Below are positions 8,389-16,294 of a stretch of DNA of 54,084 nucleotides, in pieces. Source of the DNA: an uncultured Winogradskyella sp. (GTDB lineage: Bacteria; Bacteroidota; Bacteroidia; Flavobacteriales; Flavobacteriaceae). The notes under the pieces are model-generated. The model saw nothing but the letters and a program-made list of their open reading frames with translations. It had not been told where the DNA came from and ran no database searches. Where the stretch lies: positions 1 to 54,084 of the forward strand of contig NZ_CALGNH010000010.1 of the NCBI RefSeq assembly GCF_937958655.1. The letters run 5' to 3'. Each line of letters begins with the position of its first letter. Within the stretch, counting starts at the first letter, position 1. The position numbers and the translations under genes are program-made.

Positions 8389-9009
8389 TTATTTACAAGA
8401 TTCTACGGCTTGTTTAGCACGCTCCTTTCCCCAATTAGGATGAAACTCACTCTTTGGTTTAAAGGTATCAAAAAGTTCTAATGCAGTTTCTAATTGTTTG
8501 CAAAACGGTGTGGTATCTTTACCAAAATACTTTGCACTACCCATGGCCCACTCTGTCTTACAGAATTCGGCTCTGGGATTATTAGGTTCTAACGCTGATG
8601 CTTTTTCATAAAGCTCTGCAATCTTAGCGGCATACTTCATACCATAGGTCATTCCATCAAAAGCTACCCAATTGGTATAAACTTGCGCCTGCATAATGAT
8701 AAGCTCAGCATTGTTTTCGCTCTTTGCCATAGCAATATCTAAATGCGCTTGTGCTTTTTCTAACTGCGCTTTTAAAACGGTTTGGTCTTTCTCGTTCCAG
8801 CTTTTTAAACTGTTTATTTGAGCAATATAATAACTTGGTAGCCATTGGTTTTCTTCGGCTTTTGCTATACGCTCAAACATATTTTCGGCTTCATCCCATT
8901 TATCGGCTTCCCAAAGATTAAAAGCTTTGGTCATACCTTTTTCAAAATTAGTTTGCCCTTGCATAGTTGCTACAACTATAAACAAAGCAATTAGTAATAC
9001 ATTTTTCAT
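8389..9009 (-). CDS. Exported TPR-like protein
   Basis: 206 aa. N-terminal signal peptide (MKNVLLIALFIVVATMQGQ), no lipobox, so probably periplasmic. The mature part is made of helical hairpins of TPR type, for example KAFNLWEADKWDEAENMFER and a later YEKASALEPNNPRAEF unit. It sits in the kinase operon, 8 bases upstream of the kinase gene. Its periplasmic placement would suit a ligand- or envelope-sensing partner, but this is inference. Confidence 0.8.
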   Translation of the reverse strand: MKNVLLIALFIVVATMQGQTNFEKGMTKAFNLWEADKWDEAENMFERIAKAEENQWLPSYYIAQINSLKSWNEKDQTVLKAQLEKAQAHLDIAMAKSENNAELIIMQAQVYTNWVAFDGMTYGMKYAAKIAELYEKASALEPNNPRAEFCKTEWAMGSAKYFGKDTTPFCKQLETALELFDTFKPKSEFHPNWGKERAKQAVESCK

Positions 9010-9020
9010 CTTTTTAAATA

Positions 9021-9443
9021 TTATAATGTAATTGTTAGTGTTTTGTGTTCTTTTAACTGAAATTTTGCATCATTCCATTTTGGTGGTCCCATAAAGCCAG
9101 TAGCATCATTAGAGCACCCATAATCTTCTTTAGGTATGCCAAGAAAATTAGTATCCATTTTACCGTTATCATTTTCGTCATGAAAAATAGACACTGCATA
9201 ATTGCCTTTTGGTAAATCCTTAAAAGTTACGGTGCACCCTTTATTAGCAATTTCACTTTTAGCACCTTCAAAAGATTGGCTTAAAAAGTTTTTTTCGGCA
9301 TTATAAACTGCAATAAACATTTTACCTTTATTAGTATCTGCATCTTTAATGGTTACCGTTAATTCATATACCTCTTGAGCCTCGCCTTGCAATACCATAG
9401 CAGCAAGAAAAAATAAAACACTAATTTTTGTTAGTATATTCAT
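9021..9443 (-). CDS. DUF2141 family exported protein
   Basis: 140 aa with a signal peptide ending near GEAQ. The mature domain shows DUF2141 features: KGKMFIAVYN, then FKDLPKGNYAVSIFHDENDN followed by GKMDTNFLGIPKEDYGCSN. The HDEN-NGKMDTN stretch is the family hallmark and looks like a metal-binding loop. First gene of the six-gene minus-strand operon, 11 bases before the TPR gene. Function unknown; a small beta-sandwich envelope protein. Confidence 0.88.
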   Translation of the reverse strand: MNILTKISVLFFLAAMVLQGEAQEVYELTVTIKDADTNKGKMFIAVYNAEKNFLSQSFEGAKSEIANKGCTVTFKDLPKGNYAVSIFHDENDNGKMDTNFLGIPKEDYGCSNDATGFMGPPKWNDAKFQLKEHKTLTITL

Positions 9444-9628
9444 GATTTGATTAATTTTTTATTACACTACAAATATCTTTTACAATTTTAGATTATTAAA
9501 ATACTTAATACTGAATTGTCATTTTCTACTGACGAATTGTAATATTAGAAAAATGATCATTAAAAAGACGTAACTTAGTTTATTGTTTTACTACTTATAA
9601 AGCATTAATCCATTTTAAACCAGCCAAA

Positions 9629-11434
9629 ATGAATACTAATCTTTTAAACATTGCGCTTATCGTATTTGCCTTTTTTTCTTTTGCTCAAACAGACAAACGT
9701 CTTAAAGGCATTGAAAAACATTTTAATTCCGTTTTAGAAACTACAAAAGCACCCAGTTTTGCCATTGCTATTGTTGAAGGCGATAAGGTTGTATATGCCA
9801 AAGGCTTTGGGTATGCTAATTATGAAAATAAGATTACCGCAGATGCTAATACGCTTTATGCCATTGGCTCATCAACAAAAGCTTTTACCTCTGCTTTACT
9901 AGGTGTTTTAAGAGCTGATGACAAACTATCTTTTAACGATAGTCCTTTAAAACATGTACCTAAACTAAGATTTTATAATAATGAAATGAACAATACTGTT
10001 ATTATTAAGGACTTGATGCGACATAGTACAGGCTTGCCAAGACACGATGGTGCTTGGTATTTTTTCCCAAGTCAAAATAAAGATTCTTTAGTAGCTCGCA
10101 TACAATACCAAGAGCCTTTTACAGGTGTAAGACAACAATGGTACTACAATAACTTTGGATTTTTATTACAAGGTGTCATTACCGAGAAAATAACTGGCAA
10201 AACATGGGAAAAGAATATTGAAGATAAATTCTTTAAACCTTTAGGTATGAACCGTTCTAAAACAACAATAGAGGGCCTTAAAAGTAGCACAAATGCGGCT
10301 TTTGGCTATTCTTTAGACGAAAATAGAGCCCTTAAAAAAATGGACTCTTACGACATTGCAGGTATGTCACCAGCAGGCAGTATTAATAGTAGTGCTAATA
10401 ACATGGCTAAATGGCTTAAGCTTTGGATCAATAATGGCAAATTTGGAGAGGAACAAATTATACCAGAAGATTATATAAAAGAAGCCATAAGCTCTCAAAT
10501 GGTAGTTGCTGCTGGTTTACCAAACGAAGAATTACCTAATGTACACTATGCTAATTATGGCTATGGCTGGTTTTTACATTCTTATAAAGGCCATTATATG
10601 GTTGAGCACGGAGGTAATATTGACGGATTTACCGCAAGTGTTGCATTTTACCCAACAGACAAAGTAGGTATTGTAGTACTTACTAACCAAAACGGATCTG
10701 CCCTACCACGATTAATAAGAAATATTGCTGCAGACCATATACTCAAACTAGATAAAACAGAATGGGCAAAAAACCATAAAGAAGATATGGAAGCGGCACT
10801 AGAGACTCAAGAAAAGGTCAACGAAGATTCCGAATTATCTAATGTGAAAAATACCAGACCGTCACACTCTAAAATAGAATACACAGGCAAATACGAGAAT
10901 AAAGGTTACGGTAAATTTGAAATAGTTTTAAAAAACGACAGTCTGTTCGCAACTCTTGATGGCGAGAAAAGTTATTTTAACCATTTTCACTATGATACTT
11001 TTGAGTTAATTGATTATTCCAAAAATAAGCCAGATACCACACAAATAGGTAAATCCTTAAAAGTAACTTTTACCACTAACATAGCTGGTGATATTGATTA
11101 TCTTAAAACCAATATTGAACCAATGACGGAGGCTATTAAATTTAAGCGTACACCCAATACCATTGATGTAGACCAAGAAATTTTAGAGAAATATATTGGT
11201 AAATATGAACTCTACGGAACTGAAATTAAAATCTATATTAAAGAAGAAAATGTGCTTTACGCCTTTGTACCCGGCCAGCCAGAATATGAGCTTGTAGCCA
11301 CTGCTGAGCATAAATATAACCTTAAAGTATTAGAGGGTTACAAAGTAGAATTTATGGAGACCAATGGCGAATTTAATGAGGTGAAATTTATACAACCTAA
11401 CGGAACGTTTGTGGCCAAACGGAAGAAAGAGTAA
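9629..11434 (+). CDS. Class C beta-lactamase-like serine hydrolase
   Basis: 601 aa, exported (signal peptide ending about Ala19). The beta-lactamase/penicillin-binding fold covers about 25-370. The nucleophile is Ser81 in GSSTKAFT (SxxK), the second motif is YNN at 173-175, and the third is HGG in MVEHGGNIDG. Two C-terminal lipocalin-like segments follow, the first starting KIEYTGKYENKGYGKFEIVL (DUF3471-like). Such enzymes are usually peptidases or esterases of the envelope rather than antibiotic lactamases; the substrate is unknown. Single gene. About 160 bases downstream lie remains of a related gene. Confidence 0.88.
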   Translation: MNTNLLNIALIVFAFFSFAQTDKRLKGIEKHFNSVLETTKAPSFAIAIVEGDKVVYAKGFGYANYENKITADANTLYAIGSSTKAFTSALLGVLRADDKLSFNDSPLKHVPKLRFYNNEMNNTVIIKDLMRHSTGLPRHDGAWYFFPSQNKDSLVARIQYQEPFTGVRQQWYYNNFGFLLQGVITEKITGKTWEKNIEDKFFKPLGMNRSKTTIEGLKSSTNAAFGYSLDENRALKKMDSYDIAGMSPAGSINSSANNMAKWLKLWINNGKFGEEQIIPEDYIKEAISSQMVVAAGLPNEELPNVHYANYGYGWFLHSYKGHYMVEHGGNIDGFTASVAFYPTDKVGIVVLTNQNGSALPRLIRNIAADHILKLDKTEWAKNHKEDMEAALETQEKVNEDSELSNVKNTRPSHSKIEYTGKYENKGYGKFEIVLKNDSLFATLDGEKSYFNHFHYDTFELIDYSKNKPDTTQIGKSLKVTFTTNIAGDIDYLKTNIEPMTEAIKFKRTPNTIDVDQEILEKYIGKYELYGTEIKIYIKEENVLYAFVPGQPEYELVATAEHKYNLKVLEGYKVEFMETNGEFNEVKFIQPNGTFVAKRKKE

Positions 11435-11592
11435 GCTAAATTGTTTTGTGTTCTTAATTATGTTTAAACAAACCATAAGTAAAATGATTACAACCATTAT
11501 TAATTGTTTAAAACCATAAGCTATCAAAATATAAATTTGTTTTATTTCTATGCTGTTCTTTGGTAATCTTCAGTAGTTGCCAAACCATTATA

Positions 11593-11876
11593 AACAAGGA
11601 TATTGCGCCATCTGCTATTGTTGAAAATTCTTAGACGATGATCGAATACACTCTGTTTCTGTAGTCATAGTTATGAAGCACAGTAGCTATTTTTTTCACT
11701 ATAGAGATAAAAATCCTGGTAAAAATAATCCGCCAACAGATGCCACACTTTATGCAATTACTTCGGTAAGCAAAACGTTTTTAGATGCCATAACAGCAAA
11801 AGCAATTATTGATGGTAAGCTTACTTTAAACCACATCATAAATAAATGTCTACCAAACAAATACTCAAACGGATGA
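11593..11876 (+). pseudogene. Decayed beta-lactamase-like serine hydrolase, N-terminal part
   Basis: Open frames can be joined across a frameshift near 11630: NKDIAPSAIVENS in one frame, then LDDDRIHSVSVVIVMKHSSY in the next, continuing to DATLYAITSVSKTFLDAITA. The last stretch carries an intact SxxK motif (SVSK) in the context seen in class C beta-lactamase-like enzymes. The frame ends at a TGA after LPNKYSNG, where a normal enzyme would run on for several hundred residues. No proper start or signal peptide was found. Confidence 0.7.
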
Positions 11877-11899
11877 CTTTCTTTTTTAAATGATTCTTC

Positions 11900-12497
11900 A
11901 TTATTAAAATTTATAAAGTTTTTAGATGCTTTTAACACACCACCTCGCATATTTGCTATTAAGGTAAAGTGCGGTATACTGTTTGCGTTTTTTCATCTAA
12001 AGTACCTAAGGTTTATACTATTTTACGAAATAATTATGCACCTTGGTATTTTCTTGTACTCAGGCATTTGCTTTTGGATGTGGATACTATTACTAATAAC
12101 CGTACTTACGTTAGTATATCAAAAGAAAAAGCATATACAAGATATTTTTAATAGGATTTGGATCTTTATGGACCTCAGCAGGAAGATTAATATGGCACGA
12201 CATGTCACTATCCTACACTTATCAAATAGAAGGGGAAACGGAAGATGGTAAAACCTACCATTTACCGCCTAACTTTTTTCATCCTACGATTATCAGTTTG
12301 CGCTTTGCGATTTTAAATATTTATTAGATCAACCAAGACTACCTATAGTCTGGGGAGCTACAGATAAAACAACGAGCAGTTATTTTAAGTCTGTAAGGTC
12401 TTTAGAAGCCATTTTTGAATATGAACGTAAAAAAGGCTTAACTCATAAAAATGAAGCTTCAAAACAGAAAATCAAAGCCGTTTTACCGACTATATAA
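11900..12497 (+). pseudogene. Broken membrane-protein gene remnant
   Basis: One frame (about 11900-12160) encodes hydrophobic helices (LRFILFYEIIMHLGIFLYSG, then WMWILLLITVLTLVY). A second frame continues with SLWTSAGRLIWHDMSLSYTY and ends PPNFFHP; a third continues at once with YDYQFALCDFKYLLDQPRLP and runs to the stop at 12495-12497. The protein-like sense of each piece at the joins indicates frameshifts in a former gene. The membrane helices may belong to the C-terminal part of the serine hydrolase remnant upstream. I do not recognise the soluble part. Confidence 0.5.
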
Positions 12498-12716
12498 AGG
12501 CTCCTGCGCTTTATTGGTTACAACTATACATCCACTCCCGTTTCAACAAAAAAATAAAACAAATTACTATGAACGAGTTAACCACGCACTATTGCCGAAA
12601 TGATGGGTACAGAAAAATCCGTGATCTCAAGCTACTGCAAATAGCCATTGTTTAAATGACCTAAAAAGGTGAAAAAAACACCAAATTAAATGCTTTCCGC
12701 TATTTTAAAAATGCCT

Positions 12717-12755
12717 AAAAAAGGGAAGAACTTTAATTAAGTTCTTCCCTTTTTT
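12717..12755. terminator. Bidirectional rho-independent terminator
   Basis: Perfect 17-bp stem (A6-GGG-AA-GAACTT and its complement) with a 5-base loop TAATT, flanked by A- and T-runs. It lies 28 bases past the ndk stop on the minus strand and also closes the decayed region on the plus strand. Confidence 0.9.
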
Positions 12756-12782
12756 ATCAAAAACTCCAAAATAGGATCTTAT

Positions 12783-13202
12783 CTAAAACATCTCTCTACC
12801 AGAAAAATGGAACGCACTTTCAATAGCAGCATTAGCATCACTATCACTACCGTGTACTGCATTTTCGCTAATAGAATCTGCAAACATTTTACGTATAGTA
12901 CCTTCCGCAGCATCAGCAGGATTAGTAGCTCCAATCAATGTTCTAAAATCTTCAACTGCGTTTTCTTTTTCTAAAACTGCTGCAACAATAGGTCCACGTG
13001 TCATGTATTCTACCAACTCACCAAAAAATGGACGTTCTTTGTGTATACCGTAAAATTCTTCAGCATTAGCAGTAGTCATTTGCGTTAACTTCATCGCTAC
13101 GATTCTAAAACCCGAAGCAGTAATTTTTTCTATAATTGCGCCAATGTGTCCTTTTTCAACAGCATCTGGCTTTAACATTGTAAATGTTCTGTTAGTTGCC
13201 AT
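12783..13202 (-). CDS. ndk: Nucleoside diphosphate kinase
   Basis: 139 aa, normal length. Transfers the gamma phosphate of ATP to nucleoside diphosphates through a phospho-histidine. Family motifs are [14 protein letters not shown] at the N-terminus, [19 protein letters not shown] in the middle and the active-site NAVHGSDS (His about residue 117). Cytosolic, hexamer or tetramer in known members. A -7 box TACTTTTG lies 23-30 bases upstream (13232-13225). Divergent from the DHH gene. Confidence 0.97.
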   Translation of the reverse strand: MATNRTFTMLKPDAVEKGHIGAIIEKITASGFRIVAMKLTQMTTANAEEFYGIHKERPFFGELVEYMTRGPIVAAVLEKENAVEDFRTLIGATNPADAAEGTIRKMFADSISENAVHGSDSDANAAIESAFHFSGREMF

Positions 13203-13224
13203 GTATATTTATTTAATTGAGGTG

Positions 13225-13232
13225 CAAAAGTA
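13225..13232 (-). promoter_or_regulatory. Bacteroidota-type -7 box of ndk
   Basis: TACTTTTG on the minus strand fits the TAnnTTTG consensus of the Bacteroidota primary sigma factor and lies 22 bases before the ndk ATG. No clear -33 TTTG was identified. Confidence 0.5.
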
Positions 13233-13421
13233 ATGCATTTCTTTAATTTATCAAGTGCTTTTTTTGTCATTCCACATTTGAGATAGAATCCGCAATTTAA
13301 CTGGTAAATAGTTTTGTTCCGTAGTTGATCTTTAGCGAATTCAAAAGGCAATAATAACAAGCTTCTTAAAATCATATTAAAACGTTTTTACAAATCTCTA
13401 AAAATCGTAAATTCGCTTCCT

Positions 13422-14444
13422 ATGATTAAGACAGAAATAAAAGCATTAAAAGAATTACTAAACACACCTAAAAACATTGTGGTAGTCCCACATAAAAATC
13501 CAGACGGAGATGCTATGGGTTCAACATTAGGTCTATATCATTATTTAAAAACTTACAATCACAATATTACGGTTATAGCACCCAATGATTACCCAAAATT
13601 TTTAAAATGGTTACCTGGCAATGACGAGGTCTTAATCTTTGAAAATATACAAACAGAAAGCATCGCATTAATAGAAAATGCGGACCTAATATTTACGCTA
13701 GATTTTAATGCATTACACCGTTCGGGAGAAATGGGTGAACACTTAAAGATCGCATCCGCAACTAAGATTATGATAGACCATCATCAACAACCCGATGATT
13801 ATGCCAAATACATGTACTCTGATGTAAGCATGTCTTCTACCTGCGAAATGGTGTTTAATTTTATAGAGCTTTTAGATGACAGCAATAAGATAGATACAAA
13901 AATAGCCACGTGCCTTTATACAGGGATTATGACCGATACAGGCTCTTTTCGTTTTCAATCAACCACAAGTAGAACCCATAATGTGGTTAGCCAACTTATA
14001 TCTAAAGGTGCCAACAATGCTGAAATTCATAATAACGTATTAGATTGTAACAGCTATAGCCGACTACAACTTTTGGGCAAAGCACTGCAAAACCTTAAGG
14101 TTATCCCAGAATTATCAACAGCCTACATAACGTTATCTCAAGCAGAACTAGACGCATATAATTTTAATAAAGGAGATACTGAGGGTTTTGTTAATTATGG
14201 CTTATCACTAAACGGTATTGTATTTGCTGCTATTTTTATTGAAAGTAAGCATGAGGGCCTTATAAAGATATCACTTCGAAGTAAAGGTGAATTTTCAGTC
14301 AACGAATTTTCTAGAGCTCATTTTAATGGCGGTGGCCACACCAATGCAGCTGGAGGACGCAGTCACGAGGATTTAAAATCTACAGTTGATAAATTTATTA
14401 GTATATTACCAACGTATAAAAATGAATTGTCCCCAACACATTAG
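13422..14444 (+). CDS. DHH-family phosphoesterase (NrnA-like)
   Basis: 340 aa, cytosolic. DHH domain: VVPHKNPDGDAMGSTLGL near residues 21-38, LDFNALHR, and the IDHHQQPDD signature near 119-127. DHHA1 domain at the C-terminus with HFNGGGHTNAAGG. This architecture belongs to NrnA/oligoribonuclease-type enzymes that degrade short RNA or hydrolyse pAp, and related c-di-AMP/pGpG phosphodiesterases; which substrate applies cannot be read here. It leads a tight unit with gldI (10-base gap) and the PPIase gene. A TAAATTCG box ends 5 bases before the start codon. Confidence 0.9.
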   Translation: MIKTEIKALKELLNTPKNIVVVPHKNPDGDAMGSTLGLYHYLKTYNHNITVIAPNDYPKFLKWLPGNDEVLIFENIQTESIALIENADLIFTLDFNALHRSGEMGEHLKIASATKIMIDHHQQPDDYAKYMYSDVSMSSTCEMVFNFIELLDDSNKIDTKIATCLYTGIMTDTGSFRFQSTTSRTHNVVSQLISKGANNAEIHNNVLDCNSYSRLQLLGKALQNLKVIPELSTAYITLSQAELDAYNFNKGDTEGFVNYGLSLNGIVFAAIFIESKHEGLIKISLRSKGEFSVNEFSRAHFNGGGHTNAAGGRSHEDLKSTVDKFISILPTYKNELSPTH

Positions 14445-14454
14445 ATTATTCAAA

Positions 14455-14988
14455 ATGAGGAACCTACTATTATTATTCGCAATTTCGTTCGTTTGCTTCA
14501 ACTGCAAATCGCCAGAGGCCAGAATTCCAGAATCAGCGCATTCTGGTTCTTTCTTAAAAGAATCTGCAGCGCGTAACAAAAAATTGAATGAAGAAGAACA
14601 ACAACGTATTAAAGCTATTATAAAAACCAATCCAGACATAGATTATATCGCTTCTAAAAGTGGATTTTGGTATTATTATACTGTAAAAAGCGATAACCAA
14701 TCCGTATTTGCAGGTTTTGGAGATGTTGTTAATTTTAAGTACAATATCTCAGACCTCAACGGTACAGAAATCTACAGCAGCACTCAGAGAACCTATATAA
14801 TGGACAAACAAGAATTGTTTACAGGTCTTAGAGAAGGCTTAAAACTAATGAATCCTGGAGATCAAATAACCTTTATTTTCCCATCACAAAAAGCCTATGG
14901 CTACTATGGTGATGATAAAAAAATAGGAACAAATGTTCCTCTAATTTGTGACGTAACCTTAAATACAATAACTCAAGAAAATGATTAA
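14455..14988 (+). CDS. gldI: Gliding-motility PPIase lipoprotein GldI
   Basis: 177 aa from the ATG at 14455. A longer frame begins at 14386, inside the DHH gene, but the start chosen gives a clean lipoprotein signal (MRNLLLLFAISFVCFNC, Cys about 17). The C-terminal two thirds is an FKBP-type peptidyl-prolyl isomerase domain (GFGDVVNFKYNISDLNGTEI, then QKAYGYYGDDKKIGTNVPL). In Flavobacterium johnsoniae GldI is needed for gliding, presumably by folding envelope components of the motility and type IX secretion machinery. No other gld genes are in the window. Confidence 0.88.
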   Translation: MRNLLLLFAISFVCFNCKSPEARIPESAHSGSFLKESAARNKKLNEEEQQRIKAIIKTNPDIDYIASKSGFWYYYTVKSDNQSVFAGFGDVVNFKYNISDLNGTEIYSSTQRTYIMDKQELFTGLREGLKLMNPGDQITFIFPSQKAYGYYGDDKKIGTNVPLICDVTLNTITQEND

Positions 14989-16183
14989 AAAAACACTTAC
15001 AGCCCTCGTTGTATTATTAGTATTAGTAAATATCTCATGCCAAGAAAACCATCCAAATTTAGAGGATGGGCTTTATGCAGAAATAGTAACTACTAAAGGT
15101 ACTATGATTGCTAAATTACATTATGACAAAGTCCCTGTAACCGTAGCAAATTTTGTAGCTCTAGCTGAAGGCAATCATCCTATGGCAGAAGAGCAATATA
15201 AAGGTAAACCATTTTATGATGGTCTAACCTTTCATCGTGTCATGAATAATTTTATGATACAAGGTGGAGATCCCTTAGGAGATGGCCGAGGAACACCTGG
15301 TTACAGATTTGCAGCAGATTTTAGCGCAGAGCTAAAACACGACAAACCAGGTATTTTATCTATGGCTAATAGTGGTGGAATAAACACCAACGGCAGTCAA
15401 TTTTTTATTACTGAGAGACCTTACCCAAGAGGTAATTTCTATGATGACAGCGGTAGTCTTAAACCCTGTGATCAAAGAGGAGTAAGCTGTCACTCGGTTT
15501 TTGGTGAGCTCGTTGAAGGGCTAGAGATTCAAGATTCTATTTCTAACGTAAAAGTAGAAGGACGAAATAAACCTGTAGACGATGTTTTAATTACTAAAGT
15601 TAACATAATCCGTAAAGGAAAAGATGCTAAATTCTTTGACGCACCAAAAGTATTTGAAGAAGAAATGCCTAAGGTTGAAGAGACTTTTAAAAGCATGAGA
15701 GAAGAAGACCAAAAGAAAGCCGAAGACTTGGCAAGACAAGCTAAAGCCGCATGGTTAAAGAAAAACGAATCCTTAGATGGAAGACGTATAGATTCACCAA
15801 CTGGTATGGCTATGATCTTTACCAAAGAAGGTAATGGCACGCAGCCAAAAGCTTCGCAAAGTGTAAATATAGACTGTGCTGGCTATTTTGAAGATGGCAC
15901 TTTATTTTGGACCACTTGGAAAGATGTGGCTGAAAAAAATGGCAAATACGATCAAAGACAAGACGATGCTGGTTATTATGCCCCATTTGCAATGCCATAC
16001 AACGAAACTGCTACCCTTGTCGCAGGTTTTAGAGAGGCTATGTTAAATATGAAAATTGGAGACAAAGCCAGAGTATTTATACCTTACTACTTAGGCTATG
16101 GAGATCGTGGAAATCCACCAGTGATTCCACCAAAAAGCAACTTAGTTTTTGATATTGAATTAACTGGTATCGCTACGAAGTAG
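14981..16183 (+). CDS. Cyclophilin-FKBP fusion peptidyl-prolyl isomerase
   Basis: 400-aa lipoprotein (Cys about 20 in VNISCQENH). The cyclophilin domain spans about 30-210 with FHRVMNNFMIQGGDPLGDG and NTNGSQFFITERPYPR, the classic active-site and binding strands. After a charged helical linker (about 220-255) comes an FKBP domain (about 260-398; RVFIPYYLGYGDRGNPPVIP). Two unrelated isomerase folds in one chain suggest an envelope foldase. It overlaps gldI by 8 bases (ATGATTAA), so the two are translationally coupled. The second Cys pair (CDQRGVSC) could form a disulfide. Confidence 0.92.
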   Translation: MIKKTLTALVVLLVLVNISCQENHPNLEDGLYAEIVTTKGTMIAKLHYDKVPVTVANFVALAEGNHPMAEEQYKGKPFYDGLTFHRVMNNFMIQGGDPLGDGRGTPGYRFAADFSAELKHDKPGILSMANSGGINTNGSQFFITERPYPRGNFYDDSGSLKPCDQRGVSCHSVFGELVEGLEIQDSISNVKVEGRNKPVDDVLITKVNIIRKGKDAKFFDAPKVFEEEMPKVEETFKSMREEDQKKAEDLARQAKAAWLKKNESLDGRRIDSPTGMAMIFTKEGNGTQPKASQSVNIDCAGYFEDGTLFWTTWKDVAEKNGKYDQRQDDAGYYAPFAMPYNETATLVAGFREAMLNMKIGDKARVFIPYYLGYGDRGNPPVIPPKSNLVFDIELTGIATK

Positions 16184-16206
16184 AAAGGCAAATATTACAT
16201 ATAAGC

Positions 16207-16245
16207 AGACCTGCAAGGTTTAAACAACCGTGTAGGTCTTTTTTT
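16207..16245 (+). terminator. Rho-independent terminator after the PPIase gene
   Basis: Stem AGACCTGCAAGGTT / AACCGTGTAGGTCT with one G-T pair and one mismatch around TAAAC, followed by seven T. Placed 24 bases after the stop of the dual PPIase gene. Confidence 0.8.
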
Positions 16246-16294
16246 GATCTATAATCATACTTAGAGCATCAGATAGACCTTGTAAAATAATCTA

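Larger units (their letters stand above)
11435..12782. other. Gene-poor region of decayed coding sequence
   Basis: About 1.35 kb without an intact gene. On the plus strand there are remnants in shifting frames: a beta-lactamase-like N-terminal piece (11593-11876), a membrane-protein piece and a soluble piece (11900-12497), and one more open stretch (12500-12655, ending LLQIAIV) that I do not recognise. It ends at a strong terminator (12717-12755). Confidence 0.7.

Noticed and set aside
14386..14454. Longer reading frame for gldI beginning inside the DHH gene.
   Set aside because: The extra 23 residues would destroy the lipoprotein signal; the ATG at 14455 gives a normal one.
15529..15840. 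103-codon minus-strand frame opposite the PPIase gene.
   Set aside because: Opposite a clear cyclophilin-FKBP gene; composition is that of an antisense shadow.
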